The notes beneath the pieces are model-generated. The model made no database searches, had not been told where the DNA came from, and was given only the letters and a program-made list of their open reading frames with translations. DNA of 64,000 nt, from assembly GCF_037176765.1 (NCBI RefSeq), contig NC_090034.1, positions 97,735,500-97,799,499 of the forward strand, written 5' to 3'. The position numbers and the translations under genes are program-made. Position 1 is the stretch's first letter. Each line of letters starts with the position of its first letter. Below, piece after piece: positions 1 through 19,347 of this stretch. Source of the stretch: Anolis sagrei. Lineage: Eukaryota; Chordata; Lepidosauria; Squamata; Anolidae.

Positions 1-1247
1 TGTAGCCCACTGGCAAAATAGCCTGTCTGAGCTCTAGGATGTTATGGGCTCTAGGATGTTACGGCATTCTGGGAGAATTAAATTGGTAAGGCACCAGGAC
101 TCTTTAGCAGAGAAAATGAAAGATCTTGTAAATAGTCAATACATCAGATTCCATTGCATTGAGCCATAGCAGTTAAAGTGGTGCAGATGCCTCCTTAGTA
201 TTTTTGTATACACTCTTTCAACTTAGGGCCTCACCAAATGGGCAAATTTGCCTGTCCTACGCTGCTTTCACATCTTTTCAGGCACATAATACACTGGCTT
301 CCATCCCAAGAAGTTGATCTATTTCCAGTAGGGCTCTGTGTCTGAAGAGGGATGGAATTAATGTTGGCTGCAGTGGTGGCAACATAGGAAACTTCCTGTG
401 TTGCATAAGGAACAAGAAAAGGACACCAGGCAGCGGATGCTTCCACCATGGGATGGGGTAAGTGGCAAGGCAGGTGATACCGGGTATAGGCACTTGGTTC
501 CCCATGTCCCCCACTAGGCCCCACCAGATTCACCATGATCCATGGTGAACCCAGTAGTATTTGTGATGAGGTCCTAGAGCATCTTTGTTTTTCTCTCGCC
601 TTGATAGTGTAGCTGTAGCCTGCCTACAAGTGAAGAAGGTATATTGCTACTCTAGATGAATTTTCTAGATGCATTCCTAGAAAAACCGAGACAGATATAG
701 ACCAACATCCAGATATAGATAGATTATAGGGTGTCTTCTTGGCATGACCAGAGAGGTTTAAGGAAGACAAAGCAGGCAATGAAGAAGTGTTGCCTCCTCA
801 CCTGCAAGGAGAATTAAAACAAGAGCTCTCCATCTAGGAGCACCACTTCACTTCTCTTCCTCTTGCAGACAAGACTGGCTGCTACTTCATTACCTGACCC
901 CTTTCAATCAAGACTGGCTGTTACTTCATTTCCTGAAATGACCCCCTCACAATCTCATCTAGTAAATGACAAGAGCAATCACCCTTCAGGGTTGGTATGG
1001 AAAGGTTTGGATTGTGCTCATGGGGATATTGAATGGCTCTTTCCATCCCATCTGAAAGTAAACACATGTGTACATGAGCCGGTTATGTGCAGACATGTAA
1101 GAACTGGGAATGAAAAACTTGAGTCTATCAAGCCACATAGAGGAAGAATGCAGAGACACCCCAACGTCTCCATAAATCTCAGCCATTTTGTGAGATTTTC
1201 ATCACATCCAAGATGCCTGAGCTGTGCTACGTGGGACAATTACTCAC
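1..1247 (-). other. Part of intron 1 of CYP2 gene E
   Basis: This stretch lies immediately 3' of the exon 1 donor of gene E on the minus strand, so it should be its first intron. Positions about 50-200 resemble a short interspersed repeat also seen near 28225 and 46065 (shared text around 'cattgagccatagcag'), probably a non-autonomous DNA transposon. I recognise nothing else. The open frames at 231-536 and 863-1252 have no family resemblance I can see. Confidence 0.5.
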
Positions 1248-1427
1248 CTTGAGAAGAGATTTTAAAAGTTCTTTTGAATTGATCTGCATGATATTCCCAA
1301 GGAAAGGCAAAGGAGTTGGACCAGGGGGGAGCGTCTTCCTCCGTGAGAGGTCCCGCATGACTGTCAGGATAACAAGAACAAAGGCATAGATGACAAGGAA
1401 GAGGCTGATGGCACCAGATAGCTCCAT
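1248..1427 (-). CDS. CYP2 family cytochrome P450, exon 1 (gene E, partial)
   Basis: The 60-codon exon starts at ATG (1427-1425) and ends in CTCAAG followed by a GTGAGTA donor, phase 0, as exon 1 does in the other genes here. It encodes an N-terminal membrane anchor beginning MELSGAISLFLVI, a short basic linker, and the proline-rich hinge [12 protein letters not shown] that orients microsomal P450s on the ER membrane. Exons 2-9 would lie beyond the left edge. The anchor differs from the MEW-type anchors of genes A, B and C and is closer in style to mammalian CYP2G1 (MELGGAF), so E may be an older, separate subfamily member. Function beyond CYP2 monooxygenase is not assignable from one exon. 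The ATG sits 71 bp downstream of a TATA element. Confidence 0.85.
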
Positions 1428-1497
1428 AATTTGGGTTGATTCCTCTTCTCTCCCTGCTTTGCAGAATGTGTTTATCTGCCCCACTTTGCTATTGCTC

Positions 1498-1505
1498 TAT
1501 TTATA
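1498..1505 (-). promoter_or_regulatory. TATA box of gene E
   Basis: On the minus strand this reads TATAAATA, inside GATATAAATAGAG, 71 bp before the start codon of gene E exon 1. The spacing leaves room for a 5' UTR of about 40 bases. Genes A, B and C carry weaker AATAAAAG-type boxes at nearly the same distance (65-72 bp). Confidence 0.55.
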
Positions 1506-1639
1506 TCATTGTATATCAGATTGATATCAGACTCTGAGTTACATAACTCCATAAGTCAAACAACCATCGCGTTTTGGTTAATCAGTGTTTTGAACATTCG
1601 TCATGTGGACTTCATGACTTTCTGCAGATTTAAGTGGTT

Positions 1640-1780
1640 GTCCAATTCACTGAATGTTTGCCCAAGGCATTGAATGTTTGCCCAAAGCATTGAATGTTTG
1701 CCTTTTTGCCTGGAAGCCGCCCTGAGTCCTTCCAGGGAGATAGGGCAGCCTATGAATAAAGTATTATTATTATTATTAGT
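1640..1780 (+). repeat. SINE/LINE 3' tail with (ATT)n
   Basis: The text 'gccgccctgagtcctt' followed by 'gaataaagtattatt' matches the 3' ends of L2-group LINEs and L2-tailed SINEs elsewhere in the window (for example 33090-33170). The upstream part repeats 'cattgaatgtttgcc' several times, the same phrase found just before the tail in the SINEs. Confidence 0.55.
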
Positions 1781-2289
1781 ATTAGTGGTATGTTATCTAT
1801 TACAAACTTTTGGAATTAGACTATGGCTTCAAAGTAGGTCAACAAGAAAGAATACCTAAGAAAAAGTGCAAATTGCATCAAATGCTTTATAAAGAGTTGT
1901 GAAATGCAATAATATCTCTAATAAAAATGGCGGAGGTGTTAACGTACACAGACAGCCTCCTGCCTCCACAAACTGGCTATAACCCATGGTGCTGAGGAGC
2001 CACCAAAGCCCTCTCTCCACTGACATTTCAGGTTATAGTGGGAACCATGAACATCTCTCCCAACCCTTGCCAATGTCCTCCCCATCACCTTATTGCCCAC
2101 CACCCAGATGAATGCTTTCATTCGGGGACAATTTCATCCTAAATGTTCTGTTTTTTTCATCCAGAATGGACACCCCAGGGTTCCTTACTCTGTCACTTGC
2201 TGTGAAATTTGCATGACCCTGCCCACTGCCTAAACACTATTCTACTCATTCCAATGGCACACAGCAAACAGGAATTGATCACCAACTGA

Positions 2290-2800
2290 ACAAGGGGTTT
2301 GGGAAGAATTGACCATGATTTGTAAAAGTTGTAGTCCACCTACATCCAGAGAGCACTGTGAACCCAACCAACAATGGATCTGGACAACACTTGCCACAGA
2401 TGATGGGATTTGCAGTACTTTCACTTCCTGAGATCACTGAAACCGCCATGATTGACAGACCTGGACCAAATTTGTCACTCAGCCCCCCCCCCCCCCCCCA
2501 AGAACTACTTTATGTCTTGGTGCAGTTTGGGGGAAGAATGGGATTTGCCGTACCTGCATCCACATCCAGAGACTACTGCAACCTCCAAGAATGACAGACC
2601 TGGAGCAAACTGGCCACATAGACTCTTCATGACATACTTTACATCCTGGTTGGTTTAGGGAGATGATGGACCAGGGACGTTGGGAATTGCAGTATCTTCA
2701 CTTACTTCCAGAAACCATTGCTATCCGAACAAATGATGCACCTCACCAAATTTTACACACATCTGGAGACTCACAGGCTAAGAACCACTGCTGTAGCTGA
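2290..2800. repeat. Decayed tandem repeat, unit about 110-170 bp
   Basis: Variants of 'gggatttgcagtacttt', 'cacttcctgagatcac' and 'tgacagacctggacc' recur near 2405, 2535 and 2678, each followed by a divergent body. The right end ('ggctaagaaccactg') resembles the end of a hAT MITE seen at 31691. It looks like an old tandem array inside or beside a DNA transposon. A poly-C run lies at about 2483-2500. Confidence 0.45.
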
Positions 2801-3379
2801 AGATCCTGCATTGAGAAGGGAGACTTAATGGCCCTTAAGGCCCCTTCAAAATCTGTTTTCATAGCTGAAATAATTTAGTTGGGAAATGAAAAGGTTAAGG
2901 GAAAGCATAAGCCACTTCAGGAATGAAGAGGGCTCACACTTGGCTCTCCTACCCCTTGTTGCTCCATACGCTGCACAGAGGTGTTCCATGTAAGGGTAGT
3001 GGAAGAGTTGGGTTAATCTGTACTTAGCTTTGTGCTTCATTGACTTTTTCTGATATTCAAGGTTGAAGCAATTTTAGTAGAAAAACAGACGACTGTCCTA
3101 CTGCCCTTGATTTTGTCATATGAGCCTGGTGCAATCTATTTATTTGTTCCAATACTTGCCAGATCTTTCTTAGCCATCTGGCCCATAGCCTGTAGATTTA
3201 ATAAAATAAACTCTGGTTTTGATGATGATGAGGAATAATAATGCTAAATGGACATGCTTTGATGTGTCCAAGGAACCCAAAGGGAGCTTCAGGAATTAGG
3301 AAAGAAAGATTTACAAGCTGTGGATATAGGATAACGCAACTGGGGGCCTCATTTGCCCAAACGATGTATCACCAACTAA

Positions 3380-3690
3380 TTCCCTCCTCATTCCATTGTC
3401 AGTTCAGAAGGACCCCCAAACTGTGGACCTGTGTCCTCAGGGGGAGTGTAACTCTATTGAGCACAGGTTGCTACCTTATACTCCGATCAGTCACAGGACT
3501 GACCTCTTTTTTGTCAGGATTGAGCTTCAGTTTATTAGGCCTCATCCAGCCTATCTCAGCAGCCAGACACTGGTCAAGGATCTGGGGGGCTTCCTTGGAG
3601 TCAGACTAGTAAAGTTGAGTGTCATCTGCATAGAGATGGCTTCGAACTCCAAAAACGAGTACCTTGGACCTCTGGATATTTGGTAAGAAG
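3380..3690 (-). mobile_element. L2-type LINE fragment
   Basis: The text around 'gacctgtgtcctcaggggga' closely parallels 14470-14530, a minus-strand L2 piece with recognisable coding sequence. It is a short internal fragment with no intact frame. Confidence 0.5.
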
Positions 3691-4039
3691 CAGCAATCCA
3701 CATCTCAGGGTGATGCTGGCTCTTCAAGCAAAGAAAAGAGCAATAGTTCTCTCTAGTTCTTTGATGTTAAATCAACCAGAGGGGTCATTTTTTTTTCTTG
3801 GAAACAGAAAAGAAGACAATCGATTTTTTAAATGGCAAAGACCTTAGTGACCTTGAATTGATACTAGACAAGCCATACACCACATGTTCACTGTCTTTGG
3901 TTTGCATTTGAGATACAAAGTAGGTTAAAGAGTGGCATCATCTGGGTCCACGCCAGGTGGTCAGGAGATGAACAAACAACCGAGTTCCACTAAACATTAA
4001 CAAAAACAGAATGGCTATCTGGATCAGCCAATTTTAGTA

Positions 4040-4852
4040 GAACTGCGCCAGTTGTGCCCGTACACGGGGAAGTCTGATTTGGCCACGGTGGTCCATGCTC
4101 TTGTTATATCGAGAGTAGATTACTGCAATGTGCTCTACATGGGGTTGCCCTTGGAGACTGTTCGGAAGCTTCAATTGGTTCAACAGGCGACAGTCAGGTT
4201 TCTCACCAGAGCGACATACAGGGAGCGTACAATTCCCCTGTTACACTAGCTCTACTGGCTGCCAGTCTGCTACCGAGCACAATTCAAAGTGCTGGCTTTA
4301 GCCTATAAAGCCCTAAACGGTTCCAATCCAGCTTACCTGTCGAAATGTATCTCCCTCTATGAACAATCTTCTGGGGAGGCACTGCTCTCGATCCCATCTG
4401 CTTTACAAATGTGGTTGGTATTGATGACGGACATGGCCTTCTCAGTGGTGATTCCTCAGCTCTGGAACTCTCTCCCTAGTAAGATCAGATCTGCGTGCTC
4501 CCTCCTGGCCTTTAGAAAAAGGACAAAGACATGGTTATGGAACCAAGCTTTTGACTCATAATGCAGTACAAGAAGCAAATATGGAATACGTGCAATCGTC
4601 ATTTGGAATGTTTTAGTCTATGAGTTGGATAATGTGATTTCAATGCTTTTATTAGGTGTTTAATTCTTTTATTTCCAGTGTTAAATGTCTTTTTATCTTA
4701 TCTTATGGTGAATTGTCCTATTGATTTTATATTAGTTATATGTTGTTGATTGAATTTTGGTTTATGTAAGTAAGACTTTGAATTTTGACATTATTTTTGT
4801 TCAAACTGTTTTGAGTCCCCCCAGGGGTAAGAAAAGCAGTATATAAATACTG

Positions 4853-4895
<43 letters not shown>

Positions 4896-4925
4896 ATGTG
4901 GTTTTAAAAAAACTTTTGTACAAAG
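4040..4925 (+). mobile_element. L2-type LINE, 3' end of the RT ORF and tail
   Basis: Two frames (4052-4249 and 4289-4561) read as the C-terminal part of an L2/CR1-group reverse transcriptase: 'VISRVDYCNVLYMGLP', 'LQLVQQATVRFLT', then 'LALAYKALNGSNPAYLS' and 'WNSLPSKIRSACS', with a stop between them. The 3' end reads 'gagtccccccaggggtaag' with 'agcagtatataaatactg' and (AAAT)n, the L2 tail. It is 5' truncated and dead. Confidence 0.8.
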
Positions 4926-5460
4926 AGGTTTTTTTTTTTAGCTGTACTGTATTTTTATTAATAGACTACTTTGGGCCTCAAGCAGAGGGAACAATATGAT
5001 GAAAAATTTTTTTTTTAATGTTATTATTTCCAGACATTTTACAATGCTCACAAAATTGAGATACAATGTGATCCCCACATTCCTGGAGTTTGCATGGATA
5101 TACAAAACCACAGATAATAATGAACCCTATTGAAATGGAAGGATTTTTAGCTGAGGAATACCATAGAATAACTCTAGATTTCTTAGAAAATGCTTCAAGG
5201 AGAATATTTTGTCACTGGTACTGGTTTCACAAATATAGGAACTGCACTGCATTTCCATAGATCCTTAAAAACATGGTAAACAGAAGGTTACAGAAGCTCC
5301 AGACACTAACATTAGCAATTTTGATTTGAGCCGTATCTGTTGTTCTTAATCTATTGGAGGAATAATGATAGACTTTGATCCTTCGCATAGACCTTTTTGA
5401 AGCTATCAAAATCACCCCATCCTATACCATGCAAAGTAGCTCCAAATGCCAACACTGTTC
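4926..5460. other. Unassigned stretch 3' of the CYP2 relic
   Basis: This A/T-rich segment is where exons 6-9 of the decayed CYP2 relic would be expected to begin. I find no exon 6 signature (the AGTET-type I-helix) and no other recognisable feature. Confidence 0.4.
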
Positions 5461-5634
5461 CTTTTCCATCTGTATGAAGAAGCAATTGATACAGTCGCAT
5501 GAGAAGTTGGGGTCAAAGTTTTTTTGTTTTGTTTTGTGTAACTCTTTTCACAATGAAGACCCTAATTCTTTCAGTGAAGTCATAGACCTCATTCTGGCCC
5601 CCAGAGATGTATTTGAGAAAGTCAACATAAATGT

Positions 5635-5916
5635 TGGAGCCCCCGGTGGCACAGTGGGTTAAACCCCTGTGCCGCAAGACTGAAGACCAACAGGTCACAG
5701 GTTTGAATCCGGGGAGAGGCGGATGAGCTCCCTCTATCAGCTCCAGCTCCTCATGCAGGGACATGAGAGAAGCCTCCCACAAGGATGATAAAACATCAAA
5801 TCATCCGGGCGTCCCCTGGGCAATGTCCTTGCAGACGGCCAATTCTCTCACACCAGAAGCGACTTGCAGTTTCTCAGGTCACTCCTGACACAACCAAAAA
5901 CCCCCCAAAAAACCAA
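5635..5916 (+). mobile_element. tRNA-derived SINE inserted in CYP2 relic exon 5
   Basis: The element runs from 'ggagcccccggtggc' with a tRNA-like head (box B-like 'ggtttgaatcc') to an A/C-rich tail. It is flanked by an 11-bp duplication, aacataaatgt, at 5624-5634 and 5917-5927. The duplicated bases are exon 5 coding sequence, so the insertion interrupts the exon. A second copy lies in inverted orientation at 6204-6475. Confidence 0.85.
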
Positions 5917-6069
5917 AACATAAATGTCGTAGAACTGTATGAGAAAGGGAAACACATTTATTTATTTACTATATTTTTGTAAATAAATAAGGCAACACAC
6001 AACATAAAAACACTTAAAACACATGACTGATTCAGGACTCTGAATTTTCAGTAGATAGAGTAACTGGTG

Positions 6070-6203
6070 CAGTGATTCGCAACCTGTGTGTTCCCAGATG
6101 CTTTGATTGACAACCTCCTGAAATCCCAGCCAGTTTACTAGTTGTTAAGACTTCTGGGAGTTGAAAGCCAAAACATCTGGAGATCCACAGGTTAAGAACT
6201 ACT
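6070..6203 (+). mobile_element. hAT-type MITE, right end split by a SINE
   Basis: It begins 'cagtgattcgcaacctg' and ends 'gttaagaactact' (completed after the SINE at about 6485). This matches the 135-bp palindromic MITE at 31691-31825 ('cagtggttctcaacctg' to 'gttgagaaccactg'). The inverted SINE at 6204 landed inside its right terminal repeat. Confidence 0.7.
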
Positions 6204-6475
6204 TTTTTTTGTCATGTCAGGAGTGACTTGAGAAACTGCAAGTCGCTTCTGGTGTGAGAGAATTGGCCGTCTGCAAGGACGTTGCCCAGGGGATGCCCGG
6301 ATGATTTGATGTTTTTATAATCCTTGTGGGAGGCTTCTCTCATGTCCCCATATGAGGAGCTGGAGCTGATAGAGGGAGCTCATTCGCCTCTCCCTGGATT
6401 CAAACCTGCGACCTGTTGGTCTTCAGTCCTTCCAGCACAGGGGTTTAACCCACTGCACCACCGGGGGCTCCAGTG
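6204..6475 (-). mobile_element. tRNA-derived SINE, inverted copy
   Basis: This is the reverse complement of the SINE at 5635-5916, starting with a T-run tail and ending in the tRNA-like head. A 9-bp duplication, agaactact, flanks it (6195-6203 and 6476-6484). With the other copy it forms an inverted pair about 290 bp apart. Confidence 0.85.
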
Positions 6476-7741
6476 AGAACTACTGAACTAGTGTTACAGT
6501 TTAAGACAGAATAGAAAACAAACTAGATTTTGCTTAGCTATTCTCACTTGCAAGAGGGTAGCAATAAAGCACAGTCTGTTCCAGGACATTTGGTTCATTG
6601 CAAGTTATCTGTGCTACCTTGGTCAGTTATAAACAAAATACAAAATACTAATTAAAATAGAAAACAATAAATCTGCACAGAGCAGCAGAACTACATGCTG
6701 CAAACAAGACTTCTAATTAGGTCCTGTGAACCTCTGCAAATATTCCTTTTCACAAACATACACACCTGGGCCCAAGCAATGCTCACGCCCTGGAAGGCAC
6801 CATTCATCCTTTTCAGAGGGTCCTGAATTGATTGTCCTTATAATCAAAACAATCACCAAAAACAGTGGAGAAAATGGCATTGGTTATACCTTGGCTGAGG
6901 GGGAAGATGAGGTTTAAGGGCTTCTCTGAATAGGGAAAAGAGAGAAAGAGTTGTGAAACTAGAATATACCCTCCTCCCAACTAGATGCCCTCTAGATCAG
7001 AGCATCTTTAATCATTTGACTCAGTACCCTTTTGGCCCAAGACTTTTACATGATCCTGAGTATAAAGGTAAATAAAAAGGTATGTCATAAATACTTTTTA
7101 AACTTTAAAAAGCATTAAAATTTTCTTTTATTTCGCTCACAATGAGACAAAATATACCACAGAGCAATACAGAGAAAGAAGGTAGGCATACAGATTCTAT
7201 AGCTAGCTACATTGGGTACCCAAACAAGGGGAAAATACATTTCACTAAGCATTTACACACCCACACAAAAACATTCATTCATCATCATGCATACATTACC
7301 ATCTATTTGTGGAAAAGAGACCCAAGATAGGCCAGACTGTGTTCCCTGCAAATCTGCCATTCTGTGAATACACCATCTTTCTCTGTCCCTTGGAAAAGAT
7401 GGTGGGTGGACCAGACTCCTCCAGTATGCCACAACTTTTGGATTGTTAAGTATCTCTTATATAGCAATATTTCTGCTAATGGTGTTCCAAAAAGTTATAA
7501 ATGAGTGATAGATGTTATCTAGCATAAACTTGTTGACTCCCATCAGTTCCAGACAGATGTTGGCTCTTCTTATTTTCTGAAATTGGGTTTCCTTCTTGAC
7601 ACAAGGAACCTCTGTTTTGACTTAACTTTAAAGGATCAGTGTTTCTGGCAATGTAAACATGTTTTTTTTCCCACCAAGAATTAATCATTTGTCTCTGGTC
7701 ATCAATGTCAGCAGTTCAGCAACTTTTCATTACATTTCATG

Positions 7742-8122
7742 ACTTCTTATTTTGTTATTTATTTATTTATTTATTTATTTACAGTATTTATAGTCCTTCC
7801 CCCCACCCCACCCCACCCCACCCCAGGGACTCAGGCTGGATTACAATGTACACATACATGGCAAACATTCGATGCCATAGACAAACAACACACATAGGCA
7901 AACAGTCAGAGGCTCTTTAACACTCCAACTTTCTTGGCCACCAGGGGAGCTGTCGCTTCACCGTCCATCTGAGACACTGATGAAGTACTTTCTGCATTCC
8001 CCGCATGCTTTGCTGGAGATTTGTTTATGGCCTTGTAAATTTGTTAAATTAGCCTCCTCACACATAGGTAGTACCTAAATTTCCTACTTGACAGATGCAA
8101 CTGTCTTTCGGGTTGCAAAGGT
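7742..8122 (-). mobile_element. L2-tailed SINE, 5' truncated
   Basis: The reverse complement matches 32815-33170 nearly throughout, including 'gcatgcggggaatgc', 'acttcatcagtgtc' and the 3' tail 'tataaatactgtaaataaat'. The tRNA-like head is missing. It lies in what was intron 1 of the CYP2 relic. Confidence 0.75.
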
Positions 8123-8696
8123 CCCCTGGAGCATCCAGATGATGCTTCAGGGAGAAATGAATGCTTTCTGCACAAAGCAGGAAAACCCTGCTTTGTGTCG
8201 GGGTAATTTGTCTGCTGGAAAGACCTGTGTCTTTCACAAGACCTGAGTCTTTCCAGGTGTGGGGGCTGTGTAGATGGGACCTGGGAATCACGTCACATGA
8301 CTTCTGGTGCCCATCTATACCTCTGTCTTGGGTTTCTTTGGCCTCCTGGAACTCAAGAAACTCAAGACAGATCCCACCCCCTCCCAAACTCCCTTTAAAA
8401 GCGTTTAAAAGGGAAAATAACTCACCCAGCTGCCATTTCCCCTTCTCCAGAGTTCTCCTGGCTTGTACCAATGACACACCAAAAGAAGGTGGGGTGGGGG
8501 GAGGAGGAGGACTCACCTTGACAAATGAATTTAAGGCTTCTAATGACCTTGTTGGTAGAAAATCCCTAATCAGAGGCTGGGGAGTGAGTACTGGAGGGAG
8601 CCTTCCCTTATGAAATAGTTTCTTCATAGCTGACATGATGACAAGATAGGAAAGGTTTAGTGCAACTATATTTGTCTTCCAGCTTCAGCTAGACAT

Positions 8697-10154
8697 GATG
8701 GCTCCAAGGCAAATATATTGAATGCTCTGCTTCTGAGATGGAAGAGATATTTGCTCAGCTCTTCCCTAGTTAATAAGTACTGTGGTTGTTTGGTCCAGAC
8801 GAGATATGGATTTGTAACTGATTGCTTCTGAAGATACAAGGAGTGTTGGTATTGTCAGATCTTAGCAACGAAGACCCAAGGCCACAATGTAACTATAGTC
8901 CACACTATAACTCTGCTACTACAAACTTTGCTTTGGTCCCCGAAATAAATTAAAATGTCCAATGTAGAAGAGCTGGTGTATTGAATATGGAGCAGAGCAG
9001 TGTATCTGAGACCATCCTAAGAGTAGGTGAGCATTCAATTCCTTTGAGAACAATCATCTTCCATGTAAGGTGGTGGATTGAAGAGAAAATTCCTTTTACC
9101 CTTGGAAACTGCTTGCGCAATACTAATTCGTATCTTTTACATCACTACTCAAGGTGAAGAAAAGTTGGAGGCCTGCAATATTATGACATGAACCTCTTTG
9201 AATATGTTATTTGACTATTGCAAGCTTAAATTTGAGCACAATGAACCGTAGCCTTCTAATGCTACTGATCTGGAAGCCTGTTTGCATTCTAGTATCACAG
9301 TGATCCTTAGATCAAATGAGCCTGAAAGTTTATGATGAAGCCAAAGCTAAAAAAAAAAAGGCATTTAACCAAGAGTTGCTAAGGCATTACTGAATGGTTC
9401 ACATTTAGGATTCCTACATGTATCCTATTCCAATTCCCATTTAACAGGCAGCATCCACTGTGATTGATGTGAGTTTATTCCTCAGCCGACTGATGTTTCT
9501 AGCACCCCACTGCCATGAGTGATCTCTGGTACAAGAAGGAACTATGACATGAGCCTTCCGTGTAGGTATTACATTGGAGATCACTCATGGCAGAGAATTG
9601 AGCTATCAGTCAGCTGCTGCCCCATGAATAGGGATTGGAACTGTATTTTGGTTACAGGACTTCCTGTGATATTAAACTCCATAGATGCTCAATTCCAATT
9701 ATACAAAAAGGTGTAGTTATATGATGTCATTTATATAAAATAACAAGATCAAAATTTATTTTTCAATTTTTATTCTTTTTTAATATTTTCAAGCTGCGGG
9801 TGATTCAGTCCATGAATAGAGAGAGCCAACTATACTTCGTAGCTGTGGAATTAAGGCGATTCCAGATGAGAAAATTTCAAAGCATCCTCAATATTCATAA
9901 ACATTTAACTCTAGATACTTTCATAAAATTGAAGAGTGATTTCTAAGAAAGCATAAAATGCTGGAATTGATCAAAGGCATCCATATTCCCCAGCTGTGAT
10001 TTTGATAGCAGCCTAGTACCACAAGCTCAAATGTGGAGGTGAAATATGAAAGACATTTCTTTTTTAATCAACCTATATGTAAGAGACTCTTGTGAAGTCT
10101 TGGAATGCACGTAGAGGGGAAAATTCCAGGTAGAGGGGAAAAGTGACCTCAGGC
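8697..10154. other. Relic 5' flank merging into gene A 3' flank
   Basis: Positions 8700-8830 parallel the sequence upstream of gene C at 47310-47420 (shared 'gctctgc.tctgagat.gaag' and 'cttccct.gttaata'). Positions 9520-9620 parallel 53310-53405, which is 3' of gene D (shared 'acattggagat.actcatgg' and 'cagtcagctgctgcc'). This is unique array DNA from ancient duplication, with no gene of its own. The 65-codon frame at 9519 looks accidental. Confidence 0.6.
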
Positions 10155-17785
<7,631 letters not shown>

Positions 17786-17856
17786 GCAGGTTGTCTCCTG
17801 TCCTTCTCTTTCGGCCAGTTGAAGACACTGTTCCCATCTGAGAGAGCTCCTTTGGT

Positions 17857-17865
17857 CTTTTTATT
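17857..17865 (-). promoter_or_regulatory. TATA-like box of gene A
   Basis: The minus strand reads AATAAAAAG 72 bp before the first ATG of gene A. Genes B and C have AATAAAAG at matching distances in otherwise alignable flanks, which supports a conserved weak TATA element. Confidence 0.45.
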
Positions 17866-18231
17866 GTGGTAGCTAGTCACCGCCTTCTGCGCTTCAGACC
17901 TGCATAGATTTGGAGTATAAGTAAACAGTATGGGCAAGTGAGATCCAACCATACTTCCCATTAGTTAACATCCACATTTCATACATGAGTTCCTTCAAAA
18001 AAAAAAAAGGGGGGGGAGGGGGTTATAAATAAAGTCTTATAATAATATTAATATTAATAATATTATTAATAATACCCAAATGTGATCAAATTTCTTCAGT
18101 TTTACAATTGGTCATTCAATATCTAATTATTTTATATTTTATAATTAAGAATGTAACTTTAAGTGAACATTTACTAAAGCTCGTAGTTATTAAAATCTTA
18201 ACCCATGGCACAGAATGTGAAGTTATTTTCA
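17866..18231. other. 5' flank of gene A
   Basis: Unique array DNA upstream of gene A. It shares 'cttctgc..t.cacaactgcac'-like text with the B and C flanks, and after the CR1 insertion it resumes at about 19360 ('cttttgagaatgtgttgtt'), parallel to 36465 and 52915. It contains a G-run and AT-rich low complexity at 18000-18075. Confidence 0.5.
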
Positions 18232-19347
18232 GTCATAGAATCATAGAATCATTGAGCTGGAAGAGACGTCATGGGCCATCTATTCCAACCCTCTGCCAAG
18301 AAGCAGGAAAATCACGTTCAAAGCACCCCTGCCAGATGGCCATCCAGCCTCTGTTTAAAAACTTCCAAAGAAGGAGCCTCCACCACACTCTGGAGCAGAG
18401 AGTTCCACTGCTGAACAGCTTTCAAAGTTAGGAAGTTCTTCCTAATGTTCAGATGGAATCTTCTTTCCTGTAGTTTGACGACATTGTTTCATGTCCTAGT
18501 CTCAAGGGCAGCAGAAAGCAAGCTTGCTCCCTCCTCCCTATGACTTCCCCTCACATATTTATACATGGCCCTTACTGTGTCTCTTCTCAGTCTTCTCTTC
18601 TGCAGGGTAAATATGCCCAGCTCTTTAAGCCACTCCCCATAGGGCTTGTTCTCCAGATTCATTTTAATCGCCCTCCTCTGGACACCTTCCAGCTTGTCAA
18701 CATCTCCCTTCAACTGCAGTGCTCAGAATTGGACACAGTGTGATTCCAGGTGTGGTCTGACCAAGGCAGAATAGAGGGGGAGCATGACTTCTCTGGATCT
18801 AGGCACTAGACTCCTATTTATGCAGGCCAAAATCCCATTGGCTTTTTCGCCGCCACATCACATTGTTGGCTCATGTTCACCTTCCTGTCTTTTTCACACG
18901 TACTGCTGTCGAGCCAGGCACCCCCATTCTGTAACTTTACAATTCATTTTTTCTAAGTGAAGTATATTGCATTTGTCTCTGATGAACTTCATTTTGTTTG
19001 TTTTGGCCATTCATCTCTCTAATCTGTTAAGATCATTTTGATTTCAGCTCCTGTCTTCTGGAGTATTGGCTCTCCCTCCCAATTTGGTATCTTCTGCAAA
19101 CTTGATTATTATGCCTTTTGACCCTTCATCTAAGTCATTAACAAAGACCCTGAACAAGACCGGACCCAGGACGGAACCCTGTTTATGGCATGCCACTCGT
19201 CACTTCTTTTCAGGATGAAGAGGAAGCATTGGGGAGAATCATCCTCTGGGTTCATTTGCTTAACCGATTACGGATCCACCTAACTGTAGTTTTGCCTAGC
19301 CCGCATTTGACTTGTTTGTTTCTCAAAAGGTCATGGGGACCTTCTGC
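18232..19347 (-). mobile_element. CR1 LINE, 3' part of the RT ORF
   Basis: It starts at the CR1 3' end ('tcatagaatcatagaatc', the CR1 octamer tail) and runs back through coding sequence homologous to the plus-strand CR1 at 58412-60178, reaching the 'KVPHDLL' motif at its 5' break. The frame is broken in several places. It sits in the upstream flank of gene A, where the B and C/D flanks have an uninterrupted version. Confidence 0.8.

Larger units (their letters stand above)
5461..8696 (-). pseudogene. Decayed CYP2 relic (exons 1, 4 and 5)
   Basis: Three CYP2 exons survive in the right order. Exon 1 (8517 to about 8696) retains 'KKLFHKGRLPP' and a GTGAGT donor, but its anchor has a stop and the hinge reads PPVLTPQPLI. 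Exon 4 (6766-6925) has a good acceptor and GTGTG donor and encodes 'ATVFGDCFDYKDNQF'-like sequence; it is 160 bp instead of 161, and the frame shifts just after residues RTL. Exon 5 (5461-5934) starts FYDIYVDFLKYISGG but is split by a SINE, shifts frame in an A-rich run, and has lost its GT donor. Exons 2, 3 and 6-9 are not seen. Its 5' flank (8700-8830) is homologous to the flank upstream of gene C, so it was once a full array member. It cannot make a P450. Confidence 0.85.

Noticed and set aside
231-536. A 101-codon minus-strand frame in gene E intron 1
   Set aside because: There is no recognisable domain, splice context or similarity to the other units.
5635-6475. tRNA genes suggested by box A and box B-like motifs
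   Set aside because: The cloverleaf is not intact and the segments have SINE bodies and target duplications.
8058-8636. A 192-codon minus-strand frame as one gene
   Set aside because: Only the first 40 codons are CYP2 exon 1 relic; the rest runs through its donor into intron and SINE sequence.
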